Below, in pieces: positions 1 through 8,785 of a stretch of DNA of 10,155 bases. The notes under the pieces were generated by a model that made no database searches, was not told where the DNA came from, and saw only the letters and a program-made list of their open reading frames with translations. The stretch is from Clostridiales bacterium. Lineage in GTDB: Bacteria; Bacillota; Clostridia; Lachnospirales; Lachnospiraceae. The stretch covers positions 1 to 10,155 of the forward strand of contig JAJQIQ010000247.1 in assembly GCA_021199135.1 (NCBI GenBank). Direction: 5' to 3'. The position numbers and the translations under genes are program-made. Every line of letters begins with the position of its first letter. Position 1 is the first letter of the stretch.

Positions 1-1
1 G

Positions 2-34
2 GTCGAGGAAGCGGCGAACGCAGGGAAGTTCTAA
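2..34 (+). CDS. C-terminal end of an unidentified protein (partial, 5' cut by window)
   Basis: Read from base 2, the first codons give VEEAANAGKF followed by TAA. The residues and GC-rich codons fit the end of a real gene, and a strong intrinsic terminator begins 36 nt after the stop, as expected for the last gene of a transcript. Ten residues are too few to assign a family. A reading from base 3 also stays open for a few codons, to a stop at 45, but gives a very basic tail, so the base-2 frame is preferred without being certain. Confidence 0.4.
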   Translation, partial: VEEAANAGKF

Positions 35-70
35 AATTAAATTATGATTTAACTTTTGCAACAAGAAGAG

Positions 71-99
71 CACCGCGGCGTATGCTGCGGTGTTTTTTT
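71..99 (+). terminator. Rho-independent terminator of the upstream gene
   Basis: CACCGCGGC (71-79) pairs with GCTGCGGTG (84-92) as a 9-bp stem with one G-U pair and a four-base loop GTAT. Seven T's follow immediately (93-99). This is a textbook intrinsic terminator on the + strand. It ends the transcript of the gene that stops at 34 and insulates the chemoreceptor gene downstream. Confidence 0.9.
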
Positions 100-157
100 G
101 CGGCTGAGGCACTGGAGGCTTTGCGGGGCAGATTCGTAAAAAGTGCAAGATTCATAG

Positions 158-185
158 TTGATAAATTCTGCATTTATGGTAAAAT
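158..185 (+). promoter_or_regulatory. Sigma-A-type promoter of the chemoreceptor gene
   Basis: TTGATA (158-163) and TAAAAT (180-185) are separated by 16 nt. A TG one base upstream of the -10 box (177-178) makes it an extended -10 promoter. It lies between the terminator and the chemoreceptor gene and predicts a start near 192, giving a leader of about 45 nt. No sigma-28 or sigma-D motility promoter was recognised, so the gene seems driven by the housekeeping factor. Confidence 0.6.
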
Positions 186-235
186 ATTCACAGTGAATCA
201 TGGAACGTGATTTTTTCGGAAGGAGACGAGTGAGA

Positions 236-2032
236 ATGGGTGATACACAGAAAAAGAGGAGCCTGCGCACCACGGTGATGCTCATCATGATCGTCATGAC
301 GACCGCGGCGACCGTTATCCTCATGGTGACGAGCGTCGTGAAGATCAGGGTCACCGGGAACAAGACCCTCGACACCTACAATGAGACGGCCATGAACGGC
401 TACAAGACCGAGATCAAGTCGCAGGTGCAGGCGGCGATCGCGATCGTCCAGAGTTTCTACGACATGTACGAGGACGGGACGTACTCCGAGGAGGATGCGC
501 AGTACCTCGCGAAGGAGACGATCCGCGCGATGCGCTACCGTGACGACGACAGCGGCTACCTCTGGATCGATGCGACGGACTACACGCTCGTCATGCACCC
601 GATTTTGACCGAGCAGGAGGGCGACAACCGCTACGAGCTCGAGGACCAGAACGGCGTCATGATCATCCAGGACATCGTCTCCACGGCGAACGCCGGCGGC
701 GGCTACAACGAGTTCTACTTCACGAAATCCGACGGCGTGACGGTCGCGCCGAAGGTCGCCTACTCCGAGCTCTTCGAGCCCTGGGGATGGATCATCACGA
801 CCGGCAACTACATGGACGACATCGAGGAGGACGAGGCCGCCGCGAAGGCGATGCTCGAGGGCAACATCTCCAGCACGGTGTTATTCCTCATCGTCGAGAC
901 GATAATCCTCGTCGTGCTCTCGGCGATCATCTCATACTTCTTCAGCGTGATCATCGTCAAGGCGATAGGCCGTGTGCAGGTGGCGATGGAGAAGATCGAA
1001 AACGGCAACCTGAACTTCACGGTCGCGCCGGAGCTGATAGACCGCAAGGACGAGATCGGGCAGATCGCGCGCACGCTCGACAACGTGCGGCAGTCGCTCG
1101 CGAACATGATCGGGGTCGTGACACATTCCGCGAAATCCGTCAGCGAGTCGAGCACTGAGTTCAGCGAGAGCTTCGAGAGGATGTCCACGAGCATCCGCGC
1201 CGTGAACTCCGCGGCCGACGAGATCGCCAAGGGCGCGACGACGCAGTCGAGCGACGCGGACGTCGTCACGCAGAAGGTCCAGGAGCTCGACGAGATCATA
1301 AGCGACGAGTACCGCATGATAAAGGAACTCACAGACATAGCAAACACCTTGAAGCAGAGCATGAACACTGCGCTCGGCAGCATCCAGAACCTCAGCGACA
1401 TCAGCGGCAAGACCTCCAAGTCGATAGAGTTCGTGCACGAGCAGACGACGAAGACGAACGACTCCGTGAGCAGCATCCAGGAGGCGGTAAACCTCATCTC
1501 CGACATCACGAGCCAGACGAACCTGCTGTCGCTGAACGCCTCGATAGAGGCGGCGCGCGCGGGCGAGCAGGGCAAGGGCTTCGCGGTCGTCGCGGACGAG
1601 ATCCGGAACCTCGCGGACATGTCGGCGAGCAGCGCGAGCGACATCGACAACAGCGTCCGCATCCTGATGGAGAACTCCGACAAGTCGATGGAGCAGGTGG
1701 CGTCCGTCGTCGTGGACCTTCGCAAGCAGATGGAGGTGCTCGAGGAGACCGTGAACATGTTCAAGACGCTGCAGGAGCAGGTCGGCGAGATGGAGCAGGT
1801 CACGGGCGAGATAAGCGCGCAGACCGAGCGGCTTGACGAGGTCAAGTCCATCGTCACGGACAGCATCGCAGACCTCGCGTCAATCACGCAGGAGAACGCG
1901 GCGGCGACCGAGGAGACCTCCGCGAGCATGCAGGAGTTCGCGTCGACCGTGGACTCGTACTCGCAGCAGATCGACGACCTCATGCACTTGAGCGGTGACC
2001 TCAAGCAGCAGGCCGACAAGTTTGAATTATAA
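236..2032 (+). CDS. Methyl-accepting chemotaxis protein with single Cache (sCache_2) sensor
   Basis: Membrane chemoreceptor that binds a small ligand outside the cell and controls the CheA kinase inside, steering flagellar motility. The protein has 598 residues. TM1 lies at about 13-35, and an extracellular sCache_2-like domain at about 45-200, with YLW at 108-110 and a GWIITTGNY motif near 184-192. TM2 lies at about 210-238, then HAMP (about 239-291) and a long coiled-coil signalling domain whose conserved hairpin tip ([20 protein letters not shown]...) spans 438-460. The start ATG at 236 is chosen because AGGAG (221-225) sits 10 nt upstream. In-frame ATG 200 lies upstream of that site and would add 12 basic residues, and GTG 230 is too close to it. 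There is no C-terminal NWETF-type CheR docking pentapeptide; the protein ends KFEL. The ligand cannot be read from sequence. Related Cache receptors often sense small carboxylates, but that is only family knowledge. Structured element E1 begins two bases after its stop. Confidence 0.95.
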   Translation: MGDTQKKRSLRTTVMLIMIVMTTAATVILMVTSVVKIRVTGNKTLDTYNETAMNGYKTEIKSQVQAAIAIVQSFYDMYEDGTYSEEDAQYLAKETIRAMRYRDDDSGYLWIDATDYTLVMHPILTEQEGDNRYELEDQNGVMIIQDIVSTANAGGGYNEFYFTKSDGVTVAPKVAYSELFEPWGWIITTGNYMDDIEEDEAAAKAMLEGNISSTVLFLIVETIILVVLSAIISYFFSVIIVKAIGRVQVAMEKIENGNLNFTVAPELIDRKDEIGQIARTLDNVRQSLANMIGVVTHSAKSVSESSTEFSESFERMSTSIRAVNSAADEIAKGATTQSSDADVVTQKVQELDEIISDEYRMIKELTDIANTLKQSMNTALGSIQNLSDISGKTSKSIEFVHEQTTKTNDSVSSIQEAVNLISDITSQTNLLSLNASIEAARAGEQGKGFAVVADEIRNLADMSASSASDIDNSVRILMENSDKSMEQVASVVVDLRKQMEVLEETVNMFKTLQEQVGEMEQVTGEISAQTERLDEVKSIVTDSIADLASITQENAAATEETSASMQEFASTVDSYSQQIDDLMHLSGDLKQQADKFEL

Positions 2033-2033
2033 A

Positions 2034-2233
2034 GTTACCATTCACGGGCAGATAGACATCGAAGATGTAAGCTTCATGCTTGCATGAAAGCGCACATCTG
2101 AGATGGCTATCTGACCTGAATAGGTGACCGCCACCCCAATAAGCAGTCTTAGCTCCGTAAGGAGCGGGAAAGAACGCGTCGTAGACGCGGGCGGGAGTGC
2201 GCATTGTGGGTGGCGGTCGCCGTGAATGGTAAC
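2034..2233 (+). ncRNA. Structured element E1: four-way-junction RNA or palindromic repeat, class unrecognised
   Basis: A perfect 14-bp terminal helix, GTTACCATTCACGG (2034-2047) with 2220-2233, encloses three arms. Arm 1 (2049-2113) is a long hairpin: 7 bp, 4 bp, a tandem GA/GA internal loop, 6 bp, then a stem capped by a CUUG tetraloop (2079-2082). Arm 2 is the small hairpin ACCT-GAAT-AGGT (2114-2125). Arm 3 is an 11-bp perfect helix, GACCGCCACCC (2126-2136) with 2208-2218, continued by CAAT/ATTG past one bulged base. It contains a GNRA-capped hairpin (GCTCC-GTAA-GGAGC, 2152-2165) and a GTA-loop hairpin (CGCGTC/GACGCG, 2175-2189). The arms abut with almost no linker. No U tract follows, and the ilvN promoter lies downstream, so it is not an ilvN leader. 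It would be part of the chemoreceptor transcript's 3' end, an independent RNA, or a MITE-like repeat. No known Rfam class was recognised. Pairings were worked out by eye. Confidence 0.5.
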
Positions 2234-2248
2234 TATAGAATACACGCC

Positions 2249-2277
2249 TTGACAAAAGCCAATGAGAGGTTTATCAT
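2249..2277 (+). promoter_or_regulatory. Near-consensus sigma-A promoter of ilvN-ilvC
   Basis: TTGACA (2249-2254), a perfect -35 box, is followed after exactly 17 nt by TATCAT (2272-2277). Transcription would begin near 2284, giving a leader of only about 36 nt before the ilvN ATG at 2320. That is far too short for a T-box or attenuator, so any control of this pair must act at the promoter or on translation. Confidence 0.75.
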
Positions 2278-2319
2278 GACACTTGGACAAAAGGACGCAA
2301 AAAGAAAGGCTTCATTGCG

Positions 2320-2820
2320 ATGCGCAGACTTACCTTGTCCCTGCTGGTGCACAACAACCCGGGCGTCACGAGCCGGATTTCCGGGCTGTTCAGCCGCAGG
2401 GGATACAACATAGACAGCTTCTCCTCGGGAGTCACCGCCGACCCGCGCTACACGCGGATCACGATCGTCACCAGCGGGGACGAGCAGGTGCTCGAGCAGA
2501 TAGAGAAGCAGATTGCCAAGCTCGAGGACGTGATCGACATAAAAAAGCTCGAGCCGGGCCTCTCCGTGACGAGGGAGCTCATCCTCGTGAAGGTGAGGGC
2601 GCAGGACAGCGCGCGGCAGGCGGTCATGAGCGTGACCGAGATCTTCCGCGGGAGCATCGTGGATGTCGGCACAGACTCGATGGTGGTGGAGCTCGTCGGG
2701 AGCCAGGACAAGCTCGACGCGTTCCTCGGGCTGCTCGAGGGCTATGAGATCCTGGAATTGGCCCGCACCGGGGTCACGGGGCTCACGCGAGGCTCGTCGG
2801 AAGTCACGTTTCTGGATTAG
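2320..2820 (+). CDS. ilvN: Acetolactate synthase regulatory (small) subunit
   Basis: Regulatory subunit of acetohydroxyacid synthase, the first shared step of valine, leucine and isoleucine synthesis. It binds the catalytic IlvB subunit, stimulates it and normally gives feedback inhibition by valine. The 166-residue length is typical of the IlvH/IlvN family. The N-terminal ACT domain (about 3-75) carries the family block NNPGVTSRISGLFSRRGYNI at 12-31. The C-terminal half (about 80-160) fits the second ACT-like domain, with conserved LVKVRA and GTDSMVVEL segments. The start ATG has a modest ribosome site (AAAGG, 2305-2309) 10 nt upstream. ilvC follows after 49 nt. The catalytic-subunit gene ilvB is not next to it, which is the only odd point. 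Confidence 0.95.
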   Translation: MRRLTLSLLVHNNPGVTSRISGLFSRRGYNIDSFSSGVTADPRYTRITIVTSGDEQVLEQIEKQIAKLEDVIDIKKLEPGLSVTRELILVKVRAQDSARQAVMSVTEIFRGSIVDVGTDSMVVELVGSQDKLDAFLGLLEGYEILELARTGVTGLTRGSSEVTFLD

Positions 2821-2824
2821 GTAG

Positions 2825-3891
<1,067 letters not shown>

Positions 3892-3892
<1 letters not shown>

Positions 3893-4060
3893 TATGATAT
3901 AGGGGACAAAAGCAACGCAATGCGAGCTTGCTCGCAATTGCGGGGATTTGGGACCCTAACAAATATGAGCAAGTAGCCATTTTTCGTAGAAAAATGAGCG
4001 GATTGCGAATATTTGTCGGATTTCGAGAGTGCGAAGCACGGAGAAATCCGTATATCATAT
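3892..4060 (+). ncRNA. Structured element E2: compact four-way-junction RNA, class unrecognised
   Basis: ATATGATATA (3892-3901) pairs perfectly with 4051-4060. Inside lie three arms. Arm 1 (3903-3956) pairs GGG/CCC and CAAA/TTTG, then CGCAAT/ATTGCG and GCGAG/CTCGC with one bulged A and a CUUG tetraloop (3927-3930). Arm 2 (3959-4016) has ACAAATAT/ATATTTGT, GCAA/TTGC, GC/GC and an 8-bp stem CATTTTTC/GAAAAATG with a GTA loop (3986-3988). Arm 3 (4017-4050) has CGGATTTC/GAAATCCG around GTGC-GAA-GCAC. Arm 2 ends at 4016, arm 3 spans 4017-4050 and the closing helix starts at 4051, so three helices abut with no linker. Such packing with little coding potential suggests a functional RNA or a selected palindromic repeat. 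I know of no matching riboswitch. It lies in the ilvC 3' UTR and upstream of the EAL gene. Pairings were found by eye. Confidence 0.55.
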
Positions 4061-4086
4061 TTTATATTTCAGCAATTGCATCAAGC

Positions 4087-4130
4087 AAGAGGGACTTTGC
4101 GGTGCGCAGAGTCCCTCTTATCGGCTTTTT
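4087..4130 (+). terminator. Strong hairpin with displaced T run; terminator or attenuator before the EAL gene
   Basis: AAGAGGGACT (4087-4096) pairs with AGTCCCTCTT (4110-4119). The stem continues inward as TTGCG/CGCAG around a GTG loop, about 15 bp in all with one G-U pair. A run of five T's (4126-4130) follows, but only after six bases, ATCGGC. This is less regular than a standard intrinsic terminator. It could end the ilvN-ilvC transcript with reduced efficiency. It lies only 18 nt before the EAL gene start, so it would also sit in that gene's leader. Confidence 0.55.
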
Positions 4131-4148
4131 AAGTCGGGGGTGGATTTT

Positions 4149-6113
4149 ATGCAGATGCAGATAGAAATTCAGCTCTGTGGGCTGGCGGTCATGGCCCTGC
4201 TCCTCTTCATGTATTTGAGGCAGAAGAGGGTGGGCATGTTCTCAGAGAGGATATTCATGTGGGCCCTCATCACTTCGACGGTGAACGTGGTTCTCGACGT
4301 GCTGTCCGTGGTCGCGCTCTACAGCATGGACAAATTGCCGAAAATCCTCGTCATCGTCGCCTGCAAGGCCTACGTGATAAGCATCGTATGGGTGTCGTGC
4401 TTTGCGCTGCTGTACTCACTTTTAAGCCTAGGCCCGAAGCGCGAGTACGGGATGCGGGTTGCGACGATGGCGGCGGTCACGGTGGTGGAGTCGGTCGTCC
4501 TCATAATCACGCCGATCACCTGCCATTACGGGGATGACGGCGTGTACACGGAGGGGTCGTGCGTGTTCCTCACATACTTCTTCGTGCTGGTGTACATAAT
4601 CGTGGCTGCTGCCGTCACGGCGCTGAGCGTGGGGATGGGGCAGATCTCAAGAAAGAGGGCGGCTGCCGTATGCATCTGGCTTGGCGTGTGGACGGCTGCG
4701 GCGATCGTCCAGTTCGTGATCCCGAGCCTCCTGCTCGTCAGCTTCGGCTCGTCGATGGGGATGCTCGTGATGTACTGCATACTGGAAAACCCCGAGAACA
4801 GCTTCGACCTTGAATTCATGTGCTACCGCAATCATGTGTTCAACGAGTACATGCAGGAGTGCTATGACCTCGGGAAAAACCGCAGCGTCATCTTCCTATC
4901 GTTCAACGACAAGCAGCGCAAGAACCTCGACCCGGAGTACATCAACACCTGCTTTCACTCGCTGATCGCATGGCTCAAGGAGCACTCCCAGGCGAAGGTC
5001 TTCCACAACATCGGCTATGAGCTCACGCTCGTCTTCGAGGACATGTCCGAGATGAGCACGACGTTCTCGGAGGTGCAGGAGGAGTTCTACTACAACCAGT
5101 TCTACAACATAAGACAGGACGACGACACGGTGCAGATGGGGGACAGTTCGGCGGAGGACGGCGCGCAGCAGTTCCCCGAGACGCTGTTCATCCTTCTCCC
5201 CGAGACCGAGAAGCTCGAGGGGGTCGACGAGATCATGTCCGTCCGCGACACGCTCCACGCCGAGAACTACAACATCCCGGGCTCGCTCGTCTGCTATGTG
5301 AACGACCAGATCATGGACAGGAGCCGTCGCAACGACGAGATGGTGGACGAGATACAGAGCGCGCTCGAGGAAAACCGCGTGGAGGTTTTCTTTCAGCCGA
5401 TATATTCGACCAAGGAGAAGGCTTTCGTTTCAGCGGAGGCGCTGGTGCGCATACGCGCGCGAAGCGGCAGCCTGATTTCGCCGGGCGAGTTCATCCCGAT
5501 CGCGGAGTCGAACGGCCTCATCGTGAGGCTCGGGGAGAGGGTGTTCGACAAGGTCTGCGAGTTCCTCAAAAACAACGACCCGGACGCGCTTGGCATCCAC
5601 TACCTCGAGGTGAACCTCTCCGTGATCCAGTGCGAGCAGCGCAACCTCGCGGGGCGGTACCTGCGCATCATGCGGAAGTATGGCACGGACCCGTGGTACA
5701 TAAACCTCGAGATCACCGAGACTGGCACGATGAGCGCGAAGAACACGCTTCTCGAGAACATGAACATCCTCGCGGAGAACGGCGTCTCATTCTCGCTCGA
5801 CGACTTCGGCAACGGCCAGTCAAACCTCGACTACATGATCGACATGCCGGTGTCCGTGATGAAGCTCGACATGAACATGACCCAGGCCTACTTCAACGAC
5901 ATCAAGGCGAAGGTCGTCGTGCAGTCCGCGATCCATATGGCACACGAGCTCGACCTCTTCGTCGTCGCGGAGGGCGTGGAGACGCAGGATCAGCTCGACG
6001 AGATGATTTCCATCGGCGTCGACTACATCCAGGGCTATGTTTTCTCAAGGCCCCTGCCCGTGGACGAGTACCTCGACTTCGTGAGGAAGAACCTCGGGAA
6101 AGAGGTAAGATAG
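4149..6113 (+). CDS. Seven-TM membrane protein with degenerate GGDEF and intact EAL domain (c-di-GMP phosphodiesterase)
   Basis: Probable cyclic-di-GMP phosphodiesterase, hydrolysing the second messenger to pGpG and favouring motility over attachment. The 654-residue protein starts with about seven hydrophobic segments (about 5-23, 36-58, 66-94, 103-123, 138-160, 171-189, 191-212), which form an unassigned membrane sensor. A GGDEF-like domain (about 215-385) has lost its signature: the site reads NIGYELT (287-293). It cannot be a cyclase and may be regulatory. The EAL domain (about 409-650) keeps the catalytic set: E430 of EAL, N in EVNLS, E521 and E524 (EITE), D551-D552 (DDFG), K572 (KLD), E608 and E611 (AEGVE), and Q628 (QGY). 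Start ATG 4149 follows a G-rich ribosome site (GGGGGTGG, 4136-4143). An upstream in-frame GTG at 4029 would translate through the stem of E2 and the following hairpin and is rejected. No clear promoter of its own was found. leuS follows after 67 nt. Confidence 0.92.
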   Translation: MQMQIEIQLCGLAVMALLLFMYLRQKRVGMFSERIFMWALITSTVNVVLDVLSVVALYSMDKLPKILVIVACKAYVISIVWVSCFALLYSLLSLGPKREYGMRVATMAAVTVVESVVLIITPITCHYGDDGVYTEGSCVFLTYFFVLVYIIVAAAVTALSVGMGQISRKRAAAVCIWLGVWTAAAIVQFVIPSLLLVSFGSSMGMLVMYCILENPENSFDLEFMCYRNHVFNEYMQECYDLGKNRSVIFLSFNDKQRKNLDPEYINTCFHSLIAWLKEHSQAKVFHNIGYELTLVFEDMSEMSTTFSEVQEEFYYNQFYNIRQDDDTVQMGDSSAEDGAQQFPETLFILLPETEKLEGVDEIMSVRDTLHAENYNIPGSLVCYVNDQIMDRSRRNDEMVDEIQSALEENRVEVFFQPIYSTKEKAFVSAEALVRIRARSGSLISPGEFIPIAESNGLIVRLGERVFDKVCEFLKNNDPDALGIHYLEVNLSVIQCEQRNLAGRYLRIMRKYGTDPWYINLEITETGTMSAKNTLLENMNILAENGVSFSLDDFGNGQSNLDYMIDMPVSVMKLDMNMTQAYFNDIKAKVVVQSAIHMAHELDLFVVAEGVETQDQLDEMISIGVDYIQGYVFSRPLPVDEYLDFVRKNLGKEVR

Positions 6114-6120
6114 CCTAATT

Positions 6121-6149
6121 TTGGCATGAAATTAAAACTAGATTAAATT
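6121..6149 (+). promoter_or_regulatory. Possible sigma-A promoter of leuS
   Basis: TTGGCA (6121-6126) and TAAATT (6144-6149) are 17 nt apart in the short AT-rich gap before leuS, and would start transcription near 6156. Both boxes are imperfect and the region is AT-rich by nature, so a chance match is possible. If it is used, the leader is about 25 nt and has no room for the T-box that commonly precedes leuS in Firmicutes. Confidence 0.35.
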
Positions 6150-6180
6150 TTTGATATTTAAGGAATACGAGGAAAGCAAA

Positions 6181-8598
6181 ATGGCTGAGACATACAACCA
6201 CAAGGCCGTGGAGAAAAAATGGCAGAAGATCTGGGACGACGAGAAGGCTTTCGCCGCCTCAAACGACTACTCCAGGCCGAAATACTATGCGTTGGTCGAG
6301 TTCCCATACCCGTCGGGGGAGGGGCTCCACGTCGGGCATCCGCGCCCTTACACGGCGCTCGACATCGTATCGCGCAAGAGACGGATGCAGGGCTACAACG
6401 TCCTCTTCCCGATGGGCTTTGACGCGTTCGGCCTCCCGACCGAGAACTACGCGATAAAGAACAAGATCCACCCGAGGACGGTCACCGAGAACAACGTACG
6501 CCACTTCAAGGATCAGCTGCACTCGCTGGGCTACTCCTTCGACTGGGACCGCGAGGTGAACACGACCGACCCGAGCTACTACAAGTGGACGCAGTGGATT
6601 TTCCTTAAATTATTCAAGGCGGGGCTTGCGTACAAGAAGGAGATGCCGATCAACTGGTGCACCTCCTGCAAGGTCGGGCTTGCGAACGAGGAGGTCGTAA
6701 ACGGCGTCTGCGAGCGCTGCGGCTCGCCCGTCGTGCGCAAGGTAAAGAGCGAGTGGATGCTAAAGATCACGGACTATGCGGAGAAATTGCTCGAGGGCCT
6801 AAACGACGTGGACTACATCGAGCGCGTCAAGGTCTCGCAGCGCAACTGGATAGGCCGCTCGACTGGCGCGGAGGTCGATTTCCCGATCGCGGGCAAGGAG
6901 GACGTGCTCCGCATCTACACGACCCGCTGCGACACGCTCTTCGGAGTGACGTACATGGTCGTCTCGCCCGAGCACCCGTACCTCGACAAATACAAGGACG
7001 AGATAAAGAACTGGGACGAGATCGAGGCCTACCGCGAGGCGGCGTCGCGAAAGTCTGACTTCGAGAGGTCTGAGCTTGCCAAGGAGAAGACCGGCGTCGC
7101 GATAGACGGTCTTGCGGCGATAAACCCCGTGAACGGCAAGGAGGTTCCGATCTGGGTCTCCGACTACGTCCTGATGAGCTACGGCACCGGCGCGATCATG
7201 GCGGTCCCGGCGCACGATGAGCGCGACTGGGAGTTTGCGAAAAAGTTTAACTTGCCTATAATCCAGGTCGTCGCAAAGGGCGGCGAGGAGGTCGACGTGA
7301 ATGCGGCGGCGTTTACGGACGTCGCGACCGGAGTCTGCATAAACTCGGGCTTCATCACCGGCCTCGACGTAAAGGAAGCGCAAAAGAAGATGATATCCTT
7401 CCTCGAGGAGAAGAAGATTGGCCGCTCGAAGGTCAACTACAAGCTCCGCGACTGGGTGTTCTCGCGCCAGAGGTACTGGGGCGAGCCGATCCCGATCGTG
7501 CATTGTAAGAAGTGCGGCTATGTGCCAATCCCGGAGGAGGAGCTCCCGCTCCTTCTGCCGGAGGTCGAGAGCTACATGCCGACCGACAACGGCGAGTCGC
7601 CGCTCGCGGCGATGACGGACTGGGTGAACACGACCTGCCCGTGCTGCGGTGGCCCTGCGAAGCGCGAGACCGACACGATGCCCCAGTGGGCGGGCTCGTC
7701 TTGGTACTTCCTGCGTTACTGCGACCCGCACAACGACGAGGCGCTAGCGAGCCCCGAGGCGCTCAAATACTGGATGCCTGTAGACTGGTACAACGGCGGC
7801 ATGGAGCACACGACGCTCCACCTCCTCTACTCGCGCTTCTGGCACCGCTTCCTCTACGACGAGGGCGTGGTCCCCTGCCCGGAGCCGTATAAGAAGCGCA
7901 CCTCGCACGGCATGATATTGGGCGAGAACGGCGAGAAGATGTCGAAGTCAAGGGGCAACGTCGTAAACCCGGACGACATCGTGCGCGAATACGGCGCGGA
8001 CACGCTGCGCACATACGAGATGTTCATCGGCGCGTTCGACCTCGCGGCGTCGTGGTCCGAGGACGGCGTGAAGGGCTGTAGGCGTTTCCTCGAGCGCGTC
8101 TGGAAGCTGCAGGACCTCGTGACAGACGAGGAGGGCTTCTCGCCTGACCTTGAGACGAAGATGCACCAGACGATAAAGAAGGTCTCGCTCGACTACGAGA
8201 ACCTCAAGTACAACACGGCGATCGCGGCGATGATGGCGCTCATCAACGACTTCTACAAGAAGAGCGCCGTGACGCGGGGCGAGTACAAGACGCTCCTCAC
8301 CCTGCTCAACCCGGTCGCGCCGCACATCACGGAGGAGCTCTGGGAGATCATAGGCGGCACGGGCCGCATCTACCAGCAGGCCTGGCCGGAGTATGACGAG
8401 GCAAAGACTATCGAGGATGAGATCGAGATCGCGGTGCAGGTAAACGGCAAGCTCAAAGCGACGATCGCGATCGCCCGCGACGAGGACAAGGACTCCGTCA
8501 TCGCCAAGGCGAAGGAGAGCCTTGCCGGCAAGATTTCCGGGAACATCGTAAAGGAGATCTACGTCCCCGGGAAGATCGTGAACATTGTAGTTAAGTGA
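6181..8598 (+). CDS. leuS: Leucyl-tRNA synthetase
   Basis: Class I aminoacyl-tRNA synthetase that charges tRNA-Leu with leucine and edits mischarged products in the cytoplasm. The 805-residue length matches the usual bacterial form. The HIGH motif appears as HVGH (50-53) after [17 protein letters not shown], and KMSKS is at 586-590. A zinc-ribbon-like insertion has C160/C163 and C177/C180, and a second cysteine set is at C442/C445 and C486/C489. The CP1 editing domain is present, with a [13 protein letters not shown] threonine-rich segment and [19 protein letters not shown], whose aspartates are near 346 and 349. The C-terminal domain ends with [19 protein letters not shown] and a final [16 protein letters not shown] tail typical of the family. 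Start ATG 6181 has AGGA (6170-6173) 7 nt upstream. An in-frame TTG at 6151 precedes that site and is rejected. Inverted repeat E3 starts 10 nt after the stop. Confidence 0.98.
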   Translation: MAETYNHKAVEKKWQKIWDDEKAFAASNDYSRPKYYALVEFPYPSGEGLHVGHPRPYTALDIVSRKRRMQGYNVLFPMGFDAFGLPTENYAIKNKIHPRTVTENNVRHFKDQLHSLGYSFDWDREVNTTDPSYYKWTQWIFLKLFKAGLAYKKEMPINWCTSCKVGLANEEVVNGVCERCGSPVVRKVKSEWMLKITDYAEKLLEGLNDVDYIERVKVSQRNWIGRSTGAEVDFPIAGKEDVLRIYTTRCDTLFGVTYMVVSPEHPYLDKYKDEIKNWDEIEAYREAASRKSDFERSELAKEKTGVAIDGLAAINPVNGKEVPIWVSDYVLMSYGTGAIMAVPAHDERDWEFAKKFNLPIIQVVAKGGEEVDVNAAAFTDVATGVCINSGFITGLDVKEAQKKMISFLEEKKIGRSKVNYKLRDWVFSRQRYWGEPIPIVHCKKCGYVPIPEEELPLLLPEVESYMPTDNGESPLAAMTDWVNTTCPCCGGPAKRETDTMPQWAGSSWYFLRYCDPHNDEALASPEALKYWMPVDWYNGGMEHTTLHLLYSRFWHRFLYDEGVVPCPEPYKKRTSHGMILGENGEKMSKSRGNVVNPDDIVREYGADTLRTYEMFIGAFDLAASWSEDGVKGCRRFLERVWKLQDLVTDEEGFSPDLETKMHQTIKKVSLDYENLKYNTAIAAMMALINDFYKKSAVTRGEYKTLLTLLNPVAPHITEELWEIIGGTGRIYQQAWPEYDEAKTIEDEIEIAVQVNGKLKATIAIARDEDKDSVIAKAKESLAGKISGNIVKEIYVPGKIVNIVVK

Positions 8599-8751
8599 AG
8601 ATTTTAAGCGCCCGCTCGAAGGTCTTACAAGGGGGCCCCGCTTGAGCCGCACGCGTTTCGGCGACGCTTCTGTGCGCTGATAAAGCGTCGCGCACAACGA
8701 AGTCGTCGCCGACAACGGTCGGCTCGCTCCCCCTGCCCAAGATTTTGAGCG
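8598..8751 (+). repeat. Pair of 13-nt near-direct repeats flanking the body of E3
   Basis: AAGATTTTAAGCG (8598-8610) and AAGATTTTGAGCG (8739-8751) differ at one base. The first begins on the last base of the leuS stop codon and the second lies at the distal end of the E3 palindrome. Target-site duplication by an inserted element would give such a pair, but both copies partly overlap the terminal inverted repeats, so the resemblance may instead come from the pairing scheme itself. Confidence 0.4.
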
Positions 8752-8756
8752 GGCGC
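8608..8756 (+). repeat. Structured element E3: long imperfect inverted repeat between leuS and the decarboxylase
   Basis: GCGCCCGCTC (8608-8617) pairs perfectly with 8747-8756. Moving inward, CTT/AAG, AGGGGG (8630-8635) with CCCCCT (8729-8734), and GAGCCG (8644-8649) with CGGCTC (8720-8725) continue an interrupted stem. At the centre, GGCGACG (8660-8666), CTTC and TGTGCGC (8671-8677) pair with GCGCACA (8690-8696), GAAG and CGTCGCC (8704-8710), with a 12-base loop. An alternative hairpin GCCGAC-AACG-GTCGGC (8708-8723) competes. The whole 149 nt therefore folds as one long hairpin or cruciform. No T tract follows on either strand, so it is not a standard terminator. It has no recognisable open frame. 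REP/MITE-like repeat or 3'-UTR RNA are the best guesses. Confidence 0.5.
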
Positions 8757-8785
8757 GTTGCAACAGCATGCATAAGGAACGAATT

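Noticed and set aside
200..235. ATG at 200 as the start of the chemoreceptor
   Set aside because: It lies upstream of the clear AGGAG site (221-225) that is spaced correctly for ATG 236, and it would place a charged 12-residue extension before the short basic N-terminus typical of such receptors.
2208..2218. GGGTGGCGGTC resembles the T-box antiterminator motif GGGTGGNACCGCG upstream of ilvN
   Set aside because: The match fails after GGGTGG, no terminator with a T run follows, no specifier-loop stem was found, and the segment is fully used in a perfect 11-bp helix with 2126-2136. The ilvN promoter also lies downstream of it.
4029..4148. In-frame GTG at 4029 as a longer start for the EAL protein (40 extra residues)
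   Set aside because: It lies inside the third arm of E2 with no ribosome site, the extra residues look like translated hairpin DNA, and ATG 4149 has a G-rich ribosome site and begins directly before the first membrane segment.
3928..4164. 78-codon open frame within E2 and the following hairpin
   Set aside because: It has no ribosome site, its residues follow from hairpin arms, and it overlaps the EAL gene start in another frame.
6151..6180. In-frame TTG at 6151 as a leuS start
   Set aside because: AGGA at 6170-6173 serves ATG 6181, and the protein from there begins with the family-typical [14 protein letters not shown] segment.
8658..8710. Central stem of E3 as an intrinsic terminator of leuS
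   Set aside because: No T run follows the stem on the + strand and no A run precedes it for the minus strand.
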